From Muribaculaceae bacterium (GTDB taxonomy: Bacteria > Bacteroidota > Bacteroidia > Bacteroidales > Muribaculaceae), in contig JAFYYI010000087.1 in the NCBI GenBank assembly GCA_017557665.1, positions 62,001 through 126,000 of the forward strand: a stretch of DNA of 64,000 nucleotides, written 5' to 3'. The notes below the pieces were generated by a model. It made no database searches. It was not told where the DNA came from and saw only the letters and a program-made list of their open reading frames with translations. Positions within the stretch are counted from its first letter, which is position 1; the number at the start of each line of letters is the position of its first letter. The translations under genes were made by a program, and so were the position numbers. Below, piece by piece: positions 52,312-61,437 of the stretch.

Positions 52312-52968
52312 ATGTGGTTAACTAATTCATCTGTAGGACGCAAGGTGCTGATGTCGGTAACCGGCCTCTTCCTTGTCCTATTTGTCACATTCCATGCGCT
52401 GATGAACGCGGTGGCCCTCATTAGCTTTGATGCTTATGACGCCATCTGCGAGTTCCTCGGTGCCAATTGGTATGCCATTGCCGGTACCCTAGTGCTGGCC
52501 GCTGGCTTTGCGATTCACATCATCCTCGCCTTCATTATCACTTTCCAGAACCGCAAGGCACGCGGCAATAACCGCTATGCTGTTACTGCCAAGCCCAAGG
52601 AAGTGGAGTGGGCTTCACAGAACATGCTTGTGCTGGGTATCATCGTTTTAGGTGTCATGGTTCTTCACCTCACTCAGTTCTGGGCCAAAATGCAGTTGCC
52701 CGAGATGATGGGTGAGCACGTGATGAATGGCTCTTTCTACCTCAAGGCCACCTTCAGCCAGTGGTGGGTTCTGCCCGTCTACCTGGTTTGGTTCGCCGCC
52801 CTGTGGTTCCACATCAGCCACGGTTTCTGGAGTGCCTTCCAGACGCTGGGCACCGCCAATGACAAGTGGATCAAGCGCTGGCAGTGCATCTCAAAGTGCT
52901 GGGCCACCGTCGTGTTTATCCTCTTTGCTGTAGAGGCTTGCTACTTTACCTGGTTCTTTGCCTTCTAA
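52312..52968 (+). CDS. sdhC: Succinate dehydrogenase/fumarate reductase cytochrome b subunit
   Basis: Membrane anchor that carries heme b and exchanges electrons with menaquinone. The 218-residue protein has five membrane helices and the Bacteroidota b558-type pattern, with heme-ligand histidine candidates in FVTFHALMNA, FAIHIILAFI, VLHLTQFWAK and FHISHGFWSAFQ. It is the single-anchor (type B) arrangement with FrdA and FrdB following. In anaerobic gut Bacteroidota the complex mainly reduces fumarate. Confidence 0.93.
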   Translation: MWLTNSSVGRKVLMSVTGLFLVLFVTFHALMNAVALISFDAYDAICEFLGANWYAIAGTLVLAAGFAIHIILAFIITFQNRKARGNNRYAVTAKPKEVEWASQNMLVLGIIVLGVMVLHLTQFWAKMQLPEMMGEHVMNGSFYLKATFSQWWVLPVYLVWFAALWFHISHGFWSAFQTLGTANDKWIKRWQCISKCWATVVFILFAVEACYFTWFFAF

Positions 52969-53004
52969 TCGCTGAGTATTAACCTTTTAAAATTTGTAAC
53001 ACAA

Positions 53005-55005
53005 ATGGAAGAAACTAAAATCAACGCTCAGCCCATCGATTCCAAGATTCCCGAGGGACCCATCGCTGAGAAATGGACCAACTATAAGGCACACCAGAAA
53101 CTCGTCAATCCCGCCAACAAGCGTCGCCTCGACATCATCGTCGTGGGTACCGGTCTGGCAGGTGCGTCGGCAGCCGCCACGCTCGGCGAGATGGGCTTTA
53201 ACGTGCTGAACTTCTGCATCCAGGATTCTCCCCGCCGCGCTCACTCGATTGCCGCACAGGGTGGTATCAACGCAGCCAAGAACTATCAGAACGACGGTGA
53301 CTCGGTTTATCGCTTGTTCTATGACACCGTCAAGGGTGGTGACTACCGTGCCCGCGAGGCCAACGTGTATCGCCTGGCCGAGGTGTCCAACAATATCATT
53401 GACCAGTGCGTGGCACAGGGTGTTCCCTTTGCCCGTGAGTATGGTGGCCTGCTGGCCAACCGCTCCTTCGGTGGCGCTCAGGTGAGCCGCACGTTCTACG
53501 CCAAGGGTCAGACCGGTCAGCAGCTGCTGCTCGGTGCCTACTCGAGCCTGAACCGCATGATTCATGAGGGCAAGGTGAAGAGCTACAACCGCTACGAGAT
53601 GCATGACGTGGTCATCATCGATGGCCGTGCCCGCGGTATCATCGCCAAGAACCTGGTGACCGGTAAACTGGAGCGCTTTGCCGCTCATGCCGTGGTTATC
53701 GCCACCGGCGGTTACGGTAACACCTACTTCCTGAGCACCAACGCTATGGGTTGCAACTGCTCGGCTGCCATGGCTTGCTATCGCCACGGCGCTTACTTCG
53801 CTAACCCCGCCTACGTTCAGATTCACCCCACCTGCATCCCCGTGCATGGTGACAAGCAGTCCAAGCTGACGCTGATGAGTGAGTCGCTGCGTAACGACGG
53901 CCGCATCTGGGTGCCCAAGAATATCGAGGACGCCAAGAAGTTGCAGGCAGGTCAGATCAAGGGCAGTGACATCCCCGAGGAGGAGCGTGACTACTATCTG
54001 GAGCGCCGCTATCCCGCCTTCGGTAACCTCGTGCCCCGTGACGTGGCCAGCCGCGCCGCCAAGGAGCGTTGCGACAAGGGCTTCGGTGTGAACAACACCG
54101 GCAAGGCCGTGTTCCTGGACTTCAGCGAGGCCATCAACCGCCTGGGCATCGACGTGATTCGTCAGCGCTACGGCAACCTGTTCGACATGTATGAGGAGAT
54201 CACCGACGTTAACCCCGGTGAGCTCGCCAACGAGATCGACGGTGTGAAGTACTACAACCCGATGATGATTTATCCCGCTATCCACTACACGATGGGCGGT
54301 ATCTGGGTTGACTATGAGTTGCAGACCAGCATCAAGGGTCTGTTCGCCATCGGCGAGTGCAACTTCAGCGACCACGGCGCTAACCGCCTGGGTGCATCGG
54401 CTCTGATGCAGGGTCTGGCTGACGGCTACTTCGTGCTGCCTTACACCATCCAGAACTACCTGAGCGACCAGATTACCGTGCCTCACTTCTCGACCGACAC
54501 TCCCGAGTTTGAAGCTGCCGAGAAGAAGGTACAGGCTAACCTCGACAAGCTGATGAGCATCCACGGCAAGCGTTCGGTTGACAGCATCCACAAGGAGCTG
54601 GGTAACGTGATGTGGGACTATGTGGGCATGGCGCGCACCAAGGAGAGCCTTGAGACCGCATTGAAGAAACTCAAAGAGCTGCGCAAGGAATTTGAGACCA
54701 ACCTGTTCATCCCCGGCACCCAAGAGGGCATGAACATTGAGTTGGACAAGGCCTTCCGCCTGCGTGACTTCATCACCATGGGTGAGCTGATCGCCTATGA
54801 TGCCTTGAACCGTCACGAGAGCTGCGGCGGTCACTTCCGCGAGGAGCATCAGACCGAGGAAGGCGAGGCCAAGCGCGACGACGAGAACTTCTTCTATGTC
54901 GCCTGCTGGAAGTACAACGGAGACGATGAGACCGCACCCACGCTCATCAAGGAGCCGCTCCACTATGAGGCCATCAAGGTCCAGACGCGTAACTACAAGT
55001 CATAA
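53005..55005 (+). CDS. sdhA: Fumarate reductase/succinate dehydrogenase flavoprotein subunit
   Basis: Catalytic subunit interconverting fumarate and succinate. The 666-residue protein has the FAD-binding motif [18 protein letters not shown], the covalent-FAD histidine in [17 protein letters not shown], the dicarboxylate-site motif FVQIHPTC-like [29 protein letters not shown], and the C-terminal RNYKS. Length matches Bacteroides/Wolinella-type FrdA. Codon use is strongly biased (GGT/CGC, GAG, AAG), consistent with high expression. Confidence 0.97.
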   Translation: MEETKINAQPIDSKIPEGPIAEKWTNYKAHQKLVNPANKRRLDIIVVGTGLAGASAAATLGEMGFNVLNFCIQDSPRRAHSIAAQGGINAAKNYQNDGDSVYRLFYDTVKGGDYRAREANVYRLAEVSNNIIDQCVAQGVPFAREYGGLLANRSFGGAQVSRTFYAKGQTGQQLLLGAYSSLNRMIHEGKVKSYNRYEMHDVVIIDGRARGIIAKNLVTGKLERFAAHAVVIATGGYGNTYFLSTNAMGCNCSAAMACYRHGAYFANPAYVQIHPTCIPVHGDKQSKLTLMSESLRNDGRIWVPKNIEDAKKLQAGQIKGSDIPEEERDYYLERRYPAFGNLVPRDVASRAAKERCDKGFGVNNTGKAVFLDFSEAINRLGIDVIRQRYGNLFDMYEEITDVNPGELANEIDGVKYYNPMMIYPAIHYTMGGIWVDYELQTSIKGLFAIGECNFSDHGANRLGASALMQGLADGYFVLPYTIQNYLSDQITVPHFSTDTPEFEAAEKKVQANLDKLMSIHGKRSVDSIHKELGNVMWDYVGMARTKESLETALKKLKELRKEFETNLFIPGTQEGMNIELDKAFRLRDFITMGELIAYDALNRHESCGGHFREEHQTEEGEAKRDDENFFYVACWKYNGDDETAPTLIKEPLHYEAIKVQTRNYKS

Positions 55006-55035
55006 TCAACCACCCTTTAAAATTCATCGAATACA

Positions 55036-55791
55036 ATGGATACTAGTATAAGCTTCAAACTTAAGGTTTGGCGTCAGCAGGACGCCCATTCCGAGGGCCG
55101 CTTTGAGACCTACGAGATGCGCGACATCCCCACCGATACCTCATTCTTGGAGATGATGGACATCCTCAACGAGCAACTCATCGAGAAGGGTGAGGAGCCT
55201 GTTGCCTTTGACCACGACTGCCGCGAGGGTATCTGCGGTATGTGCTCGCTCTATGTCAACGGACATCCCCACGGTCCTGCCACGGGTGCCACGACCTGCC
55301 AGCTCTACATGCGCCGCTTCCACGACGGTGACACCATCACCGTTGAGCCTTGGCGCTCGGCAGCCTTCCCCGTAATCAAGGATTTGATGGTGAACCGCAA
55401 CGCCTTTGACCAGATTCAGCAGGCCGGCGGTTACGTGAGCTTCCAGACCGGCGGTGCCCAGGATGCCAACGCCATCCCCATCAGCAAGGAGGCCGCCGAC
55501 GAGGCCATGGACAGCGCAACCTGCATCGGTTGCGGTGCCTGTGTAGCAGCCTGCAAGAACGGTTCGGCCATGCTGTTCCTCAGCGCCAAGGTGAGCCAGT
55601 TCGCTTTGCTGCCCCAGGGCCGTGCCGAGGCCAAGCGCCGCGTGAAGGCCATGCTCGCCAAGATGGATGAACTGGGCTTCGGTAACTGCACCAACACCGG
55701 TGCCTGTGCCGCCGAGTGCCCCAAGAACATCAAGCTGAGCAACATCTCGCGTCTCAACCGCGAGTTCATCTGTGCCAAGTGCAGTGACTAA
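55036..55791 (+). CDS. sdhB: Fumarate reductase/succinate dehydrogenase iron-sulfur subunit
   Basis: Electron-transfer subunit between FAD and the cytochrome b anchor. The 251-residue protein has the [2Fe-2S] ligands in [15 protein letters not shown] plus a later Cys (TTCQLY), and C-terminal ligands for the [4Fe-4S] and [3Fe-4S] clusters in [11 protein letters not shown] and [15 protein letters not shown]. It closes the operon; a palindromic repeat element follows at 55811 and probably serves as terminator. Confidence 0.96.
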   Translation: MDTSISFKLKVWRQQDAHSEGRFETYEMRDIPTDTSFLEMMDILNEQLIEKGEEPVAFDHDCREGICGMCSLYVNGHPHGPATGATTCQLYMRRFHDGDTITVEPWRSAAFPVIKDLMVNRNAFDQIQQAGGYVSFQTGGAQDANAIPISKEAADEAMDSATCIGCGACVAACKNGSAMLFLSAKVSQFALLPQGRAEAKRRVKAMLAKMDELGFGNCTNTGACAAECPKNIKLSNISRLNREFICAKCSD

Positions 55792-55810
55792 CCCGCGAGG
55801 GACAGGAATC

Positions 55811-55891
55811 TAACAACAATAAATACAATGAATGCAAAGGCATCCGCATGATTATCAGAGGATAAATTTGTATTTGTTGTATTTATTGTTT
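55811..55891 (+). repeat. Inverted-repeat intergenic element, copy 1
   Basis: An 81-bp element with 14-bp perfect terminal inverted repeats (AACAATAAATACAA at 55815-55828 and its complement at 55877-55890). The arms are built of 9-bp AATAAATAC-like units. The internal segment GGCATCCGCAT is shared with the inverted copy at 61438-61531. It can fold into a hairpin after sdhB. Confidence 0.75.
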
Positions 55892-55923
55892 TCTTTCTAA
55901 ATTGTGACCCAAAAAATAAGATT

Positions 55924-56610
55924 ATGAGATACTACATTGCAGAAAACGGCCAGCCGGCAGGGCCTTTTGAACCCAAAGAACTGCTGGCACACGGTTTGAC
56001 AGTCAACTCACTCGTTTGGGGTGAAGGAATGCCCAACTGGACCTCGGCAAGCCAGGTGCCCGAGTTGATGGCGTTGCTGACAGGAAATCCTGTTGACGTG
56101 ACGGGAACCGGAGGTATCGACATGCAGATGCCTCAAATGCCTCCCGTTGGCGGACAGATGCCATTGCCGCCGATACCCCAAATGCCGATGCCTCAACAGC
56201 CCACCACTCCCACGACGCCCTATAACCCGGGTCCCACGACAAACCAGCCTGTTAACTTCCCTCAGGGTGGTCCTACCGCGCCTCAGCAGCGTCAGGTGAT
56301 GCCCAAGACGTGGCTGATGGAATCCATCATCGCCACTGTGGTATCATGTCTGTGCTGTGGCGCCAACATCTTTGGCTTGATTCCGGGTGGTATTGCCATT
56401 TTCAACGCTTGGGGTTCCAAGACGTGCTATACCAAGGGTGATAACGCCGGCGGTGACAAGAAGGCTGCATCGGCCAAGATGTGGTTCTACATCACCCTCG
56501 CAATAGGCCTGGCGGCTACGCTCTATGGTGGTTACCAGTTAATATCCAACCCGCAACTGATTCAGGACATCCAGAACGGCAATTACGGAGCCCTCTACGG
56601 CATCCAGTAA
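55924..56610 (+). CDS. GYF (DUF4339) plus CD225/dispanin-like membrane protein
   Basis: A 228-residue protein with three parts. Residues 1-52 match the GYF_2/DUF4339 domain (RYYIAENGQPAGPFEPKEL, then LVWGEGMPNW). Residues ~55-130 are a Pro/Met/Gln-rich linker. Residues ~135-215 have two membrane helices with the dispanin-like pattern WLMESIIATVVSCLCCGANIFGLIPGGIAI and AASAKMWFYITLAIGL, akin to the CD225 domain of eukaryotic IFITM proteins. GYF domains bind proline-rich peptides. The combination is recurrent in Bacteroidota, but no function is established. A long GC-rich terminator follows. Confidence 0.85.
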   Translation: MRYYIAENGQPAGPFEPKELLAHGLTVNSLVWGEGMPNWTSASQVPELMALLTGNPVDVTGTGGIDMQMPQMPPVGGQMPLPPIPQMPMPQQPTTPTTPYNPGPTTNQPVNFPQGGPTAPQQRQVMPKTWLMESIIATVVSCLCCGANIFGLIPGGIAIFNAWGSKTCYTKGDNAGGDKKAASAKMWFYITLAIGLAATLYGGYQLISNPQLIQDIQNGNYGALYGIQ

Positions 56611-56636
56611 CGCCGCTGTGTGAAAACCGATAGGAT

Positions 56637-56700
56637 TACCGCCTTGCGTACGGGAAGTGATTCAATTATCAATTTCCCGCGCGCAGGGCGGTATATTTTT
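56637..56700 (+). terminator. Terminator of the GYF/CD225 gene
   Basis: Stem of about 19-20 bp (TACCGCCTTGCGTACGGGA at 56637-56655 with its near complement at 56674-56693), followed by TATTTTT. Confidence 0.88.
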
Positions 56701-57356
56701 CGTTCTCTCCACTGGGCGCCGCAAGACTCCATTTGACTCAGTTTTAATCGGCCTAACGGCCGAGAAGTCAAAAAAATGTATTTCAATCCAATGATGTACT
56801 GTGAAAATCTATTTGATTGCTATAATTCATTGACTGATAATAAACTATGCGTATCAATCAGCATTAGAACTTATTATAGGGCTTTTCTCGCCCGACGGGC
56901 GAGCATTTGAGTAACCCGTGGTAATGCTGGCAATCGAGCGGAGCGAGATGGTCAGCATCACCACGGGTAAGGCCATACAAAAGAATGTCGCTGAAGGCGA
57001 CCCCCTTGATGATTATGGGTAATGGGGTCGCCTCCAGCGACGATATGTACGGATTGCGGCGCCGTGGGTGCCTGTCACTTCACTCGCTACACTCGTTTCG
57101 TTAGCAGGTACCCACGGTTACTCAAATGACACCCTCCGGGTGTTTCGTCTGCATGAAATAGCATAATGCCAGGGAATTATTAAGTTCCTCTTCGAGGCAC
57201 GTTCCCATCCCGTTTGGGGACCAAGCTGCGAACCTCTACGAGGTTCTTGCATGGTCTTTCTCATTGAAATCGGTTCTTCGAACCGCTGACATCTTCGATG
57301 TTTTTAACCGGTCACAGATGATTTAAATCCGTGGTTGGTGCGAATGGGTGCGTATT
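56701..57356. repeat. Non-coding stretch with a dense cluster of hairpins (REP-like)
   Basis: The region lies between convergent 3' ends and has no gene-like frame. Inverted repeats seen: 56748-56763; 56887-56903 (CTCGCCC-GAC-GGGCGAG); 56914-56968 (ACCCGTGGT stem); 56987-57041 (18-bp stem, one mismatch); 57062-57117 (13-bp stem, one G-U); outer arms 56904-56921 with 57112-57128 enclosing the last three; and five short hairpins with 3-nt loops at 57129-57143, 57187-57197, 57230-57246, 57271-57285 and 57289-57301. Loops of the short ones are TCC, TTC, TAC, TTC and TTC. Function unknown; a cluster of REP-like palindromes or a structured RNA. Confidence 0.7.
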
Positions 57357-58274
57357 TTATGAGTGTGGGTGGCGGGCGTTGACGACGAGCCAGACGCCGG
57401 TGAAGATGAGGGCGGCGGCCACGGCGTGCATCCATTGCGGCGTAGCCAGGCCCATGGCCATGCTGGCGACGACAGCGACAAAGGGCTGGACGTAGTTATA
57501 GACGCTCACCGTGGTGGGCAGCAAGCGCCGCTGGGCGAACACCACCAGCAGGAAGGTGAAGAAGGTCGCTCCGGCCACGATGTAGATAATCTCACTCGCC
57601 GTTCGGGCGCTCATCGCCGGCCAGTCGATCTGCATGATGTGGGGTAGGGTGAAGGGCAAGATGAACAGGCTGGCAAAAGTAAAGGTCCACTTGTTGAACG
57701 TGAAAGCGTCATACTTGCGGATGACCCGTGAGTAGTTCGTCAAGTAGAAGGCATAACCCACCTGGGAGACTAGAATGAGCAGGTCACCGCGAAAATCTGT
57801 TGGCCGCCCGTCGCCTGTCGTGGTGCGTGTGATCAGCAGTACGGCTCCCGTGAAGCCCAAGATGATGCCAAGCGCCCGCCGGGGTGTGATGCGCTCGTGC
57901 AGTAGGATGGACGACAGGATGAGCGTGAAGATGGGCATCGTGGTCAGCTCGATGGTGGCATTGATGGGCGAGGTGAAACTCAGACCCACGATGTAGCCGC
58001 CCTGGGCCAAGGCGAAGCCGAAGAAGCCGGCACCTGCAATCTTGATGAAATCCCGTGGCTCGATGCGCTGCTGCGGCACAATGATCGACCCCAACCAAAA
58101 GATGATAGCCGCCCCGATGACGCGGAACGCCACCAGTTGCGGCCCGGTGATGCCGCCATGGGTGAGCACGTCCTTGGAGAACGTCGCCATCAGCCCGAAC
58201 AGCACCATGGCCAGCAGCATCGCCCCATGCGCCCGCAAGTCCTTATGATTAACGTTATCGCTATTGGTTTTCAT
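57357..58274 (-). CDS. EamA-family (DMT) transporter
   Basis: A 305-residue protein with ten membrane helices and two EamA repeats (residues ~15-150 and ~165-300). Typical features are GAMLLAMVLFGLMATFSKDVL, the ITPRRALGIILGFTGAVLLI end of repeat one, and RRLLPTTVSVYNYVQPFVAVV in repeat two. The drug/metabolite transporter superfamily exports or imports small metabolites such as amino acids; specificity is not predictable. It is monocistronic, with a TAATTTTG motif 44 bp upstream. Confidence 0.9.
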   Translation of the reverse strand: MKTNSDNVNHKDLRAHGAMLLAMVLFGLMATFSKDVLTHGGITGPQLVAFRVIGAAIIFWLGSIIVPQQRIEPRDFIKIAGAGFFGFALAQGGYIVGLSFTSPINATIELTTMPIFTLILSSILLHERITPRRALGIILGFTGAVLLITRTTTGDGRPTDFRGDLLILVSQVGYAFYLTNYSRVIRKYDAFTFNKWTFTFASLFILPFTLPHIMQIDWPAMSARTASEIIYIVAGATFFTFLLVVFAQRRLLPTTVSVYNYVQPFVAVVASMAMGLATPQWMHAVAAALIFTGVWLVVNARHPHS

Positions 58275-58318
58275 GAAAAAAAGATTGAAACGCCACTTGA
58301 CATCGACGTTTCAAGCCA

Positions 58319-58326
58319 CAAAATTA
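58319..58326 (-). promoter_or_regulatory. -7 promoter motif of the EamA transporter
   Basis: TAATTTTG on the minus strand. The 278-bp gap 58275-58552 between divergent genes shows no other recognisable site; a plus-strand promoter for the lipoprotein gene was not identified. Confidence 0.45.
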
Positions 58327-58552
58327 CAACAAAGGGGAAAGCCGTCACCTATTTTTTTCCGCTTTTTCGTTTTTCTGCGCATACGCAATCTGTTTCATTC
58401 TCACGAAAAATAGTTAACGAAAGTTAAATCGGGGGGGTAATTAAACCGTTTTTGTAAAAGAAGTCTAAAGAAATAGAAGATATCACGATGGCCAATTCTG
58501 TCGTGTACAGTGTTACTTACCAAGATATTAATAACCCAAAATAACCGATAAA

Positions 58553-59680
58553 ATGATGAAGAATTACAAGAATTTAATATGGCTCATCTCCGCTATGCTG
58601 TTGATGTCCATGTCATGTGAGAACAAAGAGGATGAACCAGGTGGAGCATATAGTTATTATATGACCATACAATCCCAAGTTGAATTGCAACTCCACGAGG
58701 AAGAAGATGAGAGCCAGGGAACGATGTCCGACGGCAAAAATGAGGTTCTCTCCAAAACCATCGTCAATATGAAAAAGGCGCTTGCGGCAGCGACATCAGA
58801 GCAGAACAGTCGCCAAGTCAATGATGCTGCTGCAATGAAAGTGTGTGACAGCATCTATAATGGTTATGCTACAGCCTATGCCGAAAAGAAAGGGATTACT
58901 GTCTGTATTGTAAAGATTATCCGCAGCAAGATGGTGGATGGTCAAGCACATGACGGTTATACCTTGAGAACCTACAACTTTTGGAGTGTTGATGTTGAAC
59001 CTGATCCCAAGCCTACTGATAAAATTGAGAAGCCTGAGATTTTGGCTCAAGTGGACCTCGGTTTGTCTGTGATGTGGGCCAACTGCAACTTGGGGGCAAA
59101 GACAGTTGAAGGCTATGGTGTTCGTTATGCATGGGGCGATCCTACTGGCAAGCTGTGGTCGGCAGACGGCATTGGCTGGAAAAACAACGCATACACCTGG
59201 AATACAGATAATTACGGTGGCAAAAATCCACCAGCCGATATCAGTGGCACCACATTGGATATCGTGGCCATGAACTGGGGAGACGGGTGGCGAATGCCGA
59301 CTTATGATGAAGCCAAAGAATTATGCGAAAAATGCCAGTGGAAGCTGCAATCGCGAGGAGATATCAAGTGGTATGAGGTCATTGGCCCAAATGGTAATAG
59401 TATCATCATGCCACTCGCAGGATCCTACGGTGACGACTTGAGCCAGCCCTATAACCGTTTCCACACGGGGCCTTATGGTGTCAATGAGTCAGGTTATTAT
59501 TGGACGTCAACCATATGCCCGACACCAGCTACAGCCGAGACTCGTGGTTATGGGATTAGCAGTGATGTCGCTACCGCTTGGGATTTCTATTTCAAGTCAG
59601 CGCAAGGTGACATGAAACCTATGTTCATTGATGATCTTCGTGCCTATCACATGTCGATACGTCCCGTGAAGAACAAATAG
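58553..59680 (+). CDS. Lipoprotein with FISUMP-like C-terminal domain
   Basis: A 375-residue surface or periplasmic lipoprotein. The lipobox is LLMSMSC with Cys at ~22. Residues ~25-150 are unrecognised, Glu/Lys-rich. From ~165 the sequence follows the Fibrobacter major paralogous (FISUMP) pattern common in Bacteroides: VDLGLSVMWANCNLGAKTVEGYG, YAWGDPTG, WGDGWRMPTYDEAKELCEKC, SGYYWTSTICPT and MSIRPVKNK. These domains are related to C-type-lectin-like/formylglycine-enzyme folds, but activity is unknown. It stands alone and ends in the hairpin at 59780. Confidence 0.82.
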   Translation: MMKNYKNLIWLISAMLLMSMSCENKEDEPGGAYSYYMTIQSQVELQLHEEEDESQGTMSDGKNEVLSKTIVNMKKALAAATSEQNSRQVNDAAAMKVCDSIYNGYATAYAEKKGITVCIVKIIRSKMVDGQAHDGYTLRTYNFWSVDVEPDPKPTDKIEKPEILAQVDLGLSVMWANCNLGAKTVEGYGVRYAWGDPTGKLWSADGIGWKNNAYTWNTDNYGGKNPPADISGTTLDIVAMNWGDGWRMPTYDEAKELCEKCQWKLQSRGDIKWYEVIGPNGNSIIMPLAGSYGDDLSQPYNRFHTGPYGVNESGYYWTSTICPTPATAETRGYGISSDVATAWDFYFKSAQGDMKPMFIDDLRAYHMSIRPVKNK

Positions 59681-59779
59681 AACAGTAAAGTCTTTTTCAT
59701 ACAAACTTGCGGAACATCACTTCTGTGAATCCCGTGGTTCCTCCTTGGACATGAGGCAAGGGGGAACCAATATGTAGAA

Positions 59780-59837
59780 AAAACAAGAAATACAAGATGT
59801 ACAACCCGGGAGTTGTTGTTCTTGTATTTCTTGTTTT
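59780..59837. repeat. Palindromic element / bidirectional terminator
   Basis: Perfect 17-bp inverted repeat (AAAACAAGAAATACAAG and its complement) with an inner ACAAC/GTTGT stem. The arms show 9-bp units AAGAAATAC, AAGATGTAC, related in form to the 55811 and 61438 elements. It lies 100 bp past the lipoprotein gene. Confidence 0.75.
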
Positions 59838-59858
59838 AAATGATGTCGTGCGAAAGGC

Positions 59859-59918
59859 ACCTAACGCCTGTCGCGAATGAAAGACCTAAAGCCTAATAGC
59901 TAAAGCCTAACGCCTTAT
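59859..59918. repeat. Heptamer array (GCCTAAC/AGCTAAA type) touching a stop codon
   Basis: Eight 7-bp units, three at 59859-59879 and five at 59884-59918, split by four extra bases. Units include ACCTAAC, ACCTAAA, GCCTAAT, AGCTAAA, GCCTAAC and GCCTTAT. The last unit contains the TAA stop codon of the CoA hydrolase/transferase gene (59915-59917). Confidence 0.72.
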
Positions 59919-61414
59919 TTCATGAACTTGGCGTAGTCGGTCTTGCGCATGTCGCCGTCGTGCATCAGGGTGCTGTGGAAGGCGAAGGCGATGTCGGGGT
60001 TCATCATCACGTGGCCCTTCTTGGCGAGCGTGAGGTATTCACGCAGCAGGGGACGATAAACGGGATGAGCGGCCTTCTCGATGATTTCGTGAGCGCTCTG
60101 CACGGGATCCTTGCCACGCAGGTCGGCGATACCCTGGTCGGTGATGATGATGTCCACCGAGTGGGGGTTGTGGTCAGGATAGGAAACCATGGGCACGATG
60201 GTGCTGATGCAGTCGTCCTTCTTGATCGACGGGCACAGGAAGATGCTGATGTAGGCGTTGCGGGTGAAGTCGCCCGAGCCGCCGACACCGTTCATCAGGC
60301 GCGTACCGCTGACGTGGGTCGAGTTGATGTGGCCATAGATGTCGGCCTCGATGGCGGTGTTCATCGTGATGACGCCCAGACGGCGAACCACCTCGGGGTT
60401 GTTGCTGATCTCGCTGGGACGCATGAGCACCTTGCTGTGCAGGGCCTCGCCCTTCTCAAAGAACTCCATCATGGCGCCGCTGGAGAAGGTCATCGAGCAG
60501 GTGCTGGCAAACTTGCACTTGCCGCTTTCGAGCAGCTCAAGGACGCTGTCCTGAATGACCTCGGTGTACATCTCGAACGGGGGAATATCGTCGCTCTTGT
60601 CGAGGGCATCGAGCACGGCGTTGGCGATGTTGCCCACACCACTCTGCAGGGGCAGGAACTCCTTGGGGATGCGGCCGGCCTTGAGCTCGTTAACGAGGAA
60701 GGCGCACACGTTGCGGCCGATGGCTGCGGTCACCTCATCGACGGGGGTGAAGGCACCCTCCTTGCTGATGGGCAACGATGTCTTGACAACACCGAGGACC
60801 TTCTTGGGGTCAACATGGGCGGTGGGAGTGCCCACGCGGTCGTGAGGTGTGTAGATGGGAATCTCGCGACGGTAAGGCGGGTCTACGGGCGTGTAGACGT
60901 CGTGCATGCCGCGGATGGTCTCGGGAATCTGGTCATTGACCTCGACAATCACCTTGTCGGCCATCTTGAGCCAGGTGGCGGTGTTGCCCATCGAGGTGCC
61001 CAGCACGAGTTCGCCGTCGTCGGTGATGCTCTGAGCCTCAACGATGGCAATGTCCATCTTGCCGTAGAAGCCATAGCGGAACTCCTGAGCCAGCTCGCTG
61101 AGGTGGCGGTCGTTATAGTGGATGACATTGGCGTTGATGGCCTTGCGCATGTCGGGATGTGACTGGTAGGGGGTGCGGAAGTTCAAGGCGTCGGCACGGG
61201 TCAACTCACCATCGATGTGGTCGCTGGTGGATGCGCCGGAGAACAGGTTGATCTTGAACTCACGGCCTGCCTCATGCTCGCGCTTGGCGCGCTCGGCGAT
61301 GGCAACAGGCACTGCTTGAGGGCAACCGGGTGAAGTGAAGCCCGAAACGCCCACGGTGAAGCCATTTTGTACAAATTCGGCGGCTTCCTCGGCCGAAAGA
61401 ATCGGATAAATCAT
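59915..61414 (-). CDS. Acetyl-CoA hydrolase / succinyl-CoA:acetate CoA-transferase family protein
   Basis: A 499-residue class I CoA-transferase family enzyme. Key regions are VGVSGFTSPGCPQAVPVAIAE near the N-terminus, GNTATWLKMADKVIVEVN, LPLQSGVGNIANAVLDAL, and the catalytic glutamate in MNTAIEADIYGHINSTHVSGTRLMNGVGGSGDF. In gut Bacteroidales such enzymes move CoA between acetate, propionate and succinate in fermentation, which fits the fumarate reductase operon 5 kb away. Hydrolase versus transferase cannot be decided by sequence alone. Its leader holds the palindromic element at 61438-61531. Confidence 0.92.
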   Translation of the reverse strand: MIYPILSAEEAAEFVQNGFTVGVSGFTSPGCPQAVPVAIAERAKREHEAGREFKINLFSGASTSDHIDGELTRADALNFRTPYQSHPDMRKAINANVIHYNDRHLSELAQEFRYGFYGKMDIAIVEAQSITDDGELVLGTSMGNTATWLKMADKVIVEVNDQIPETIRGMHDVYTPVDPPYRREIPIYTPHDRVGTPTAHVDPKKVLGVVKTSLPISKEGAFTPVDEVTAAIGRNVCAFLVNELKAGRIPKEFLPLQSGVGNIANAVLDALDKSDDIPPFEMYTEVIQDSVLELLESGKCKFASTCSMTFSSGAMMEFFEKGEALHSKVLMRPSEISNNPEVVRRLGVITMNTAIEADIYGHINSTHVSGTRLMNGVGGSGDFTRNAYISIFLCPSIKKDDCISTIVPMVSYPDHNPHSVDIIITDQGIADLRGKDPVQSAHEIIEKAAHPVYRPLLREYLTLAKKGHVMMNPDIAFAFHSTLMHDGDMRKTDYAKFMK

Positions 61415-61437
61415 TGTTTTAGTTTTAAGTTCATAAG

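Noticed and set aside
52987..54963. 658-codon open frame opposite sdhA
   Set aside because: Shadow of a highly codon-biased gene; no domain, start context or promoter.
59960..61162. 400-codon frame opposite the CoA enzyme gene, and a similar 447-codon frame at 61552-62895 opposite pgi
   Set aside because: Both are antisense shadows with Val/His/Asp-rich sequence and no recognisable motifs.
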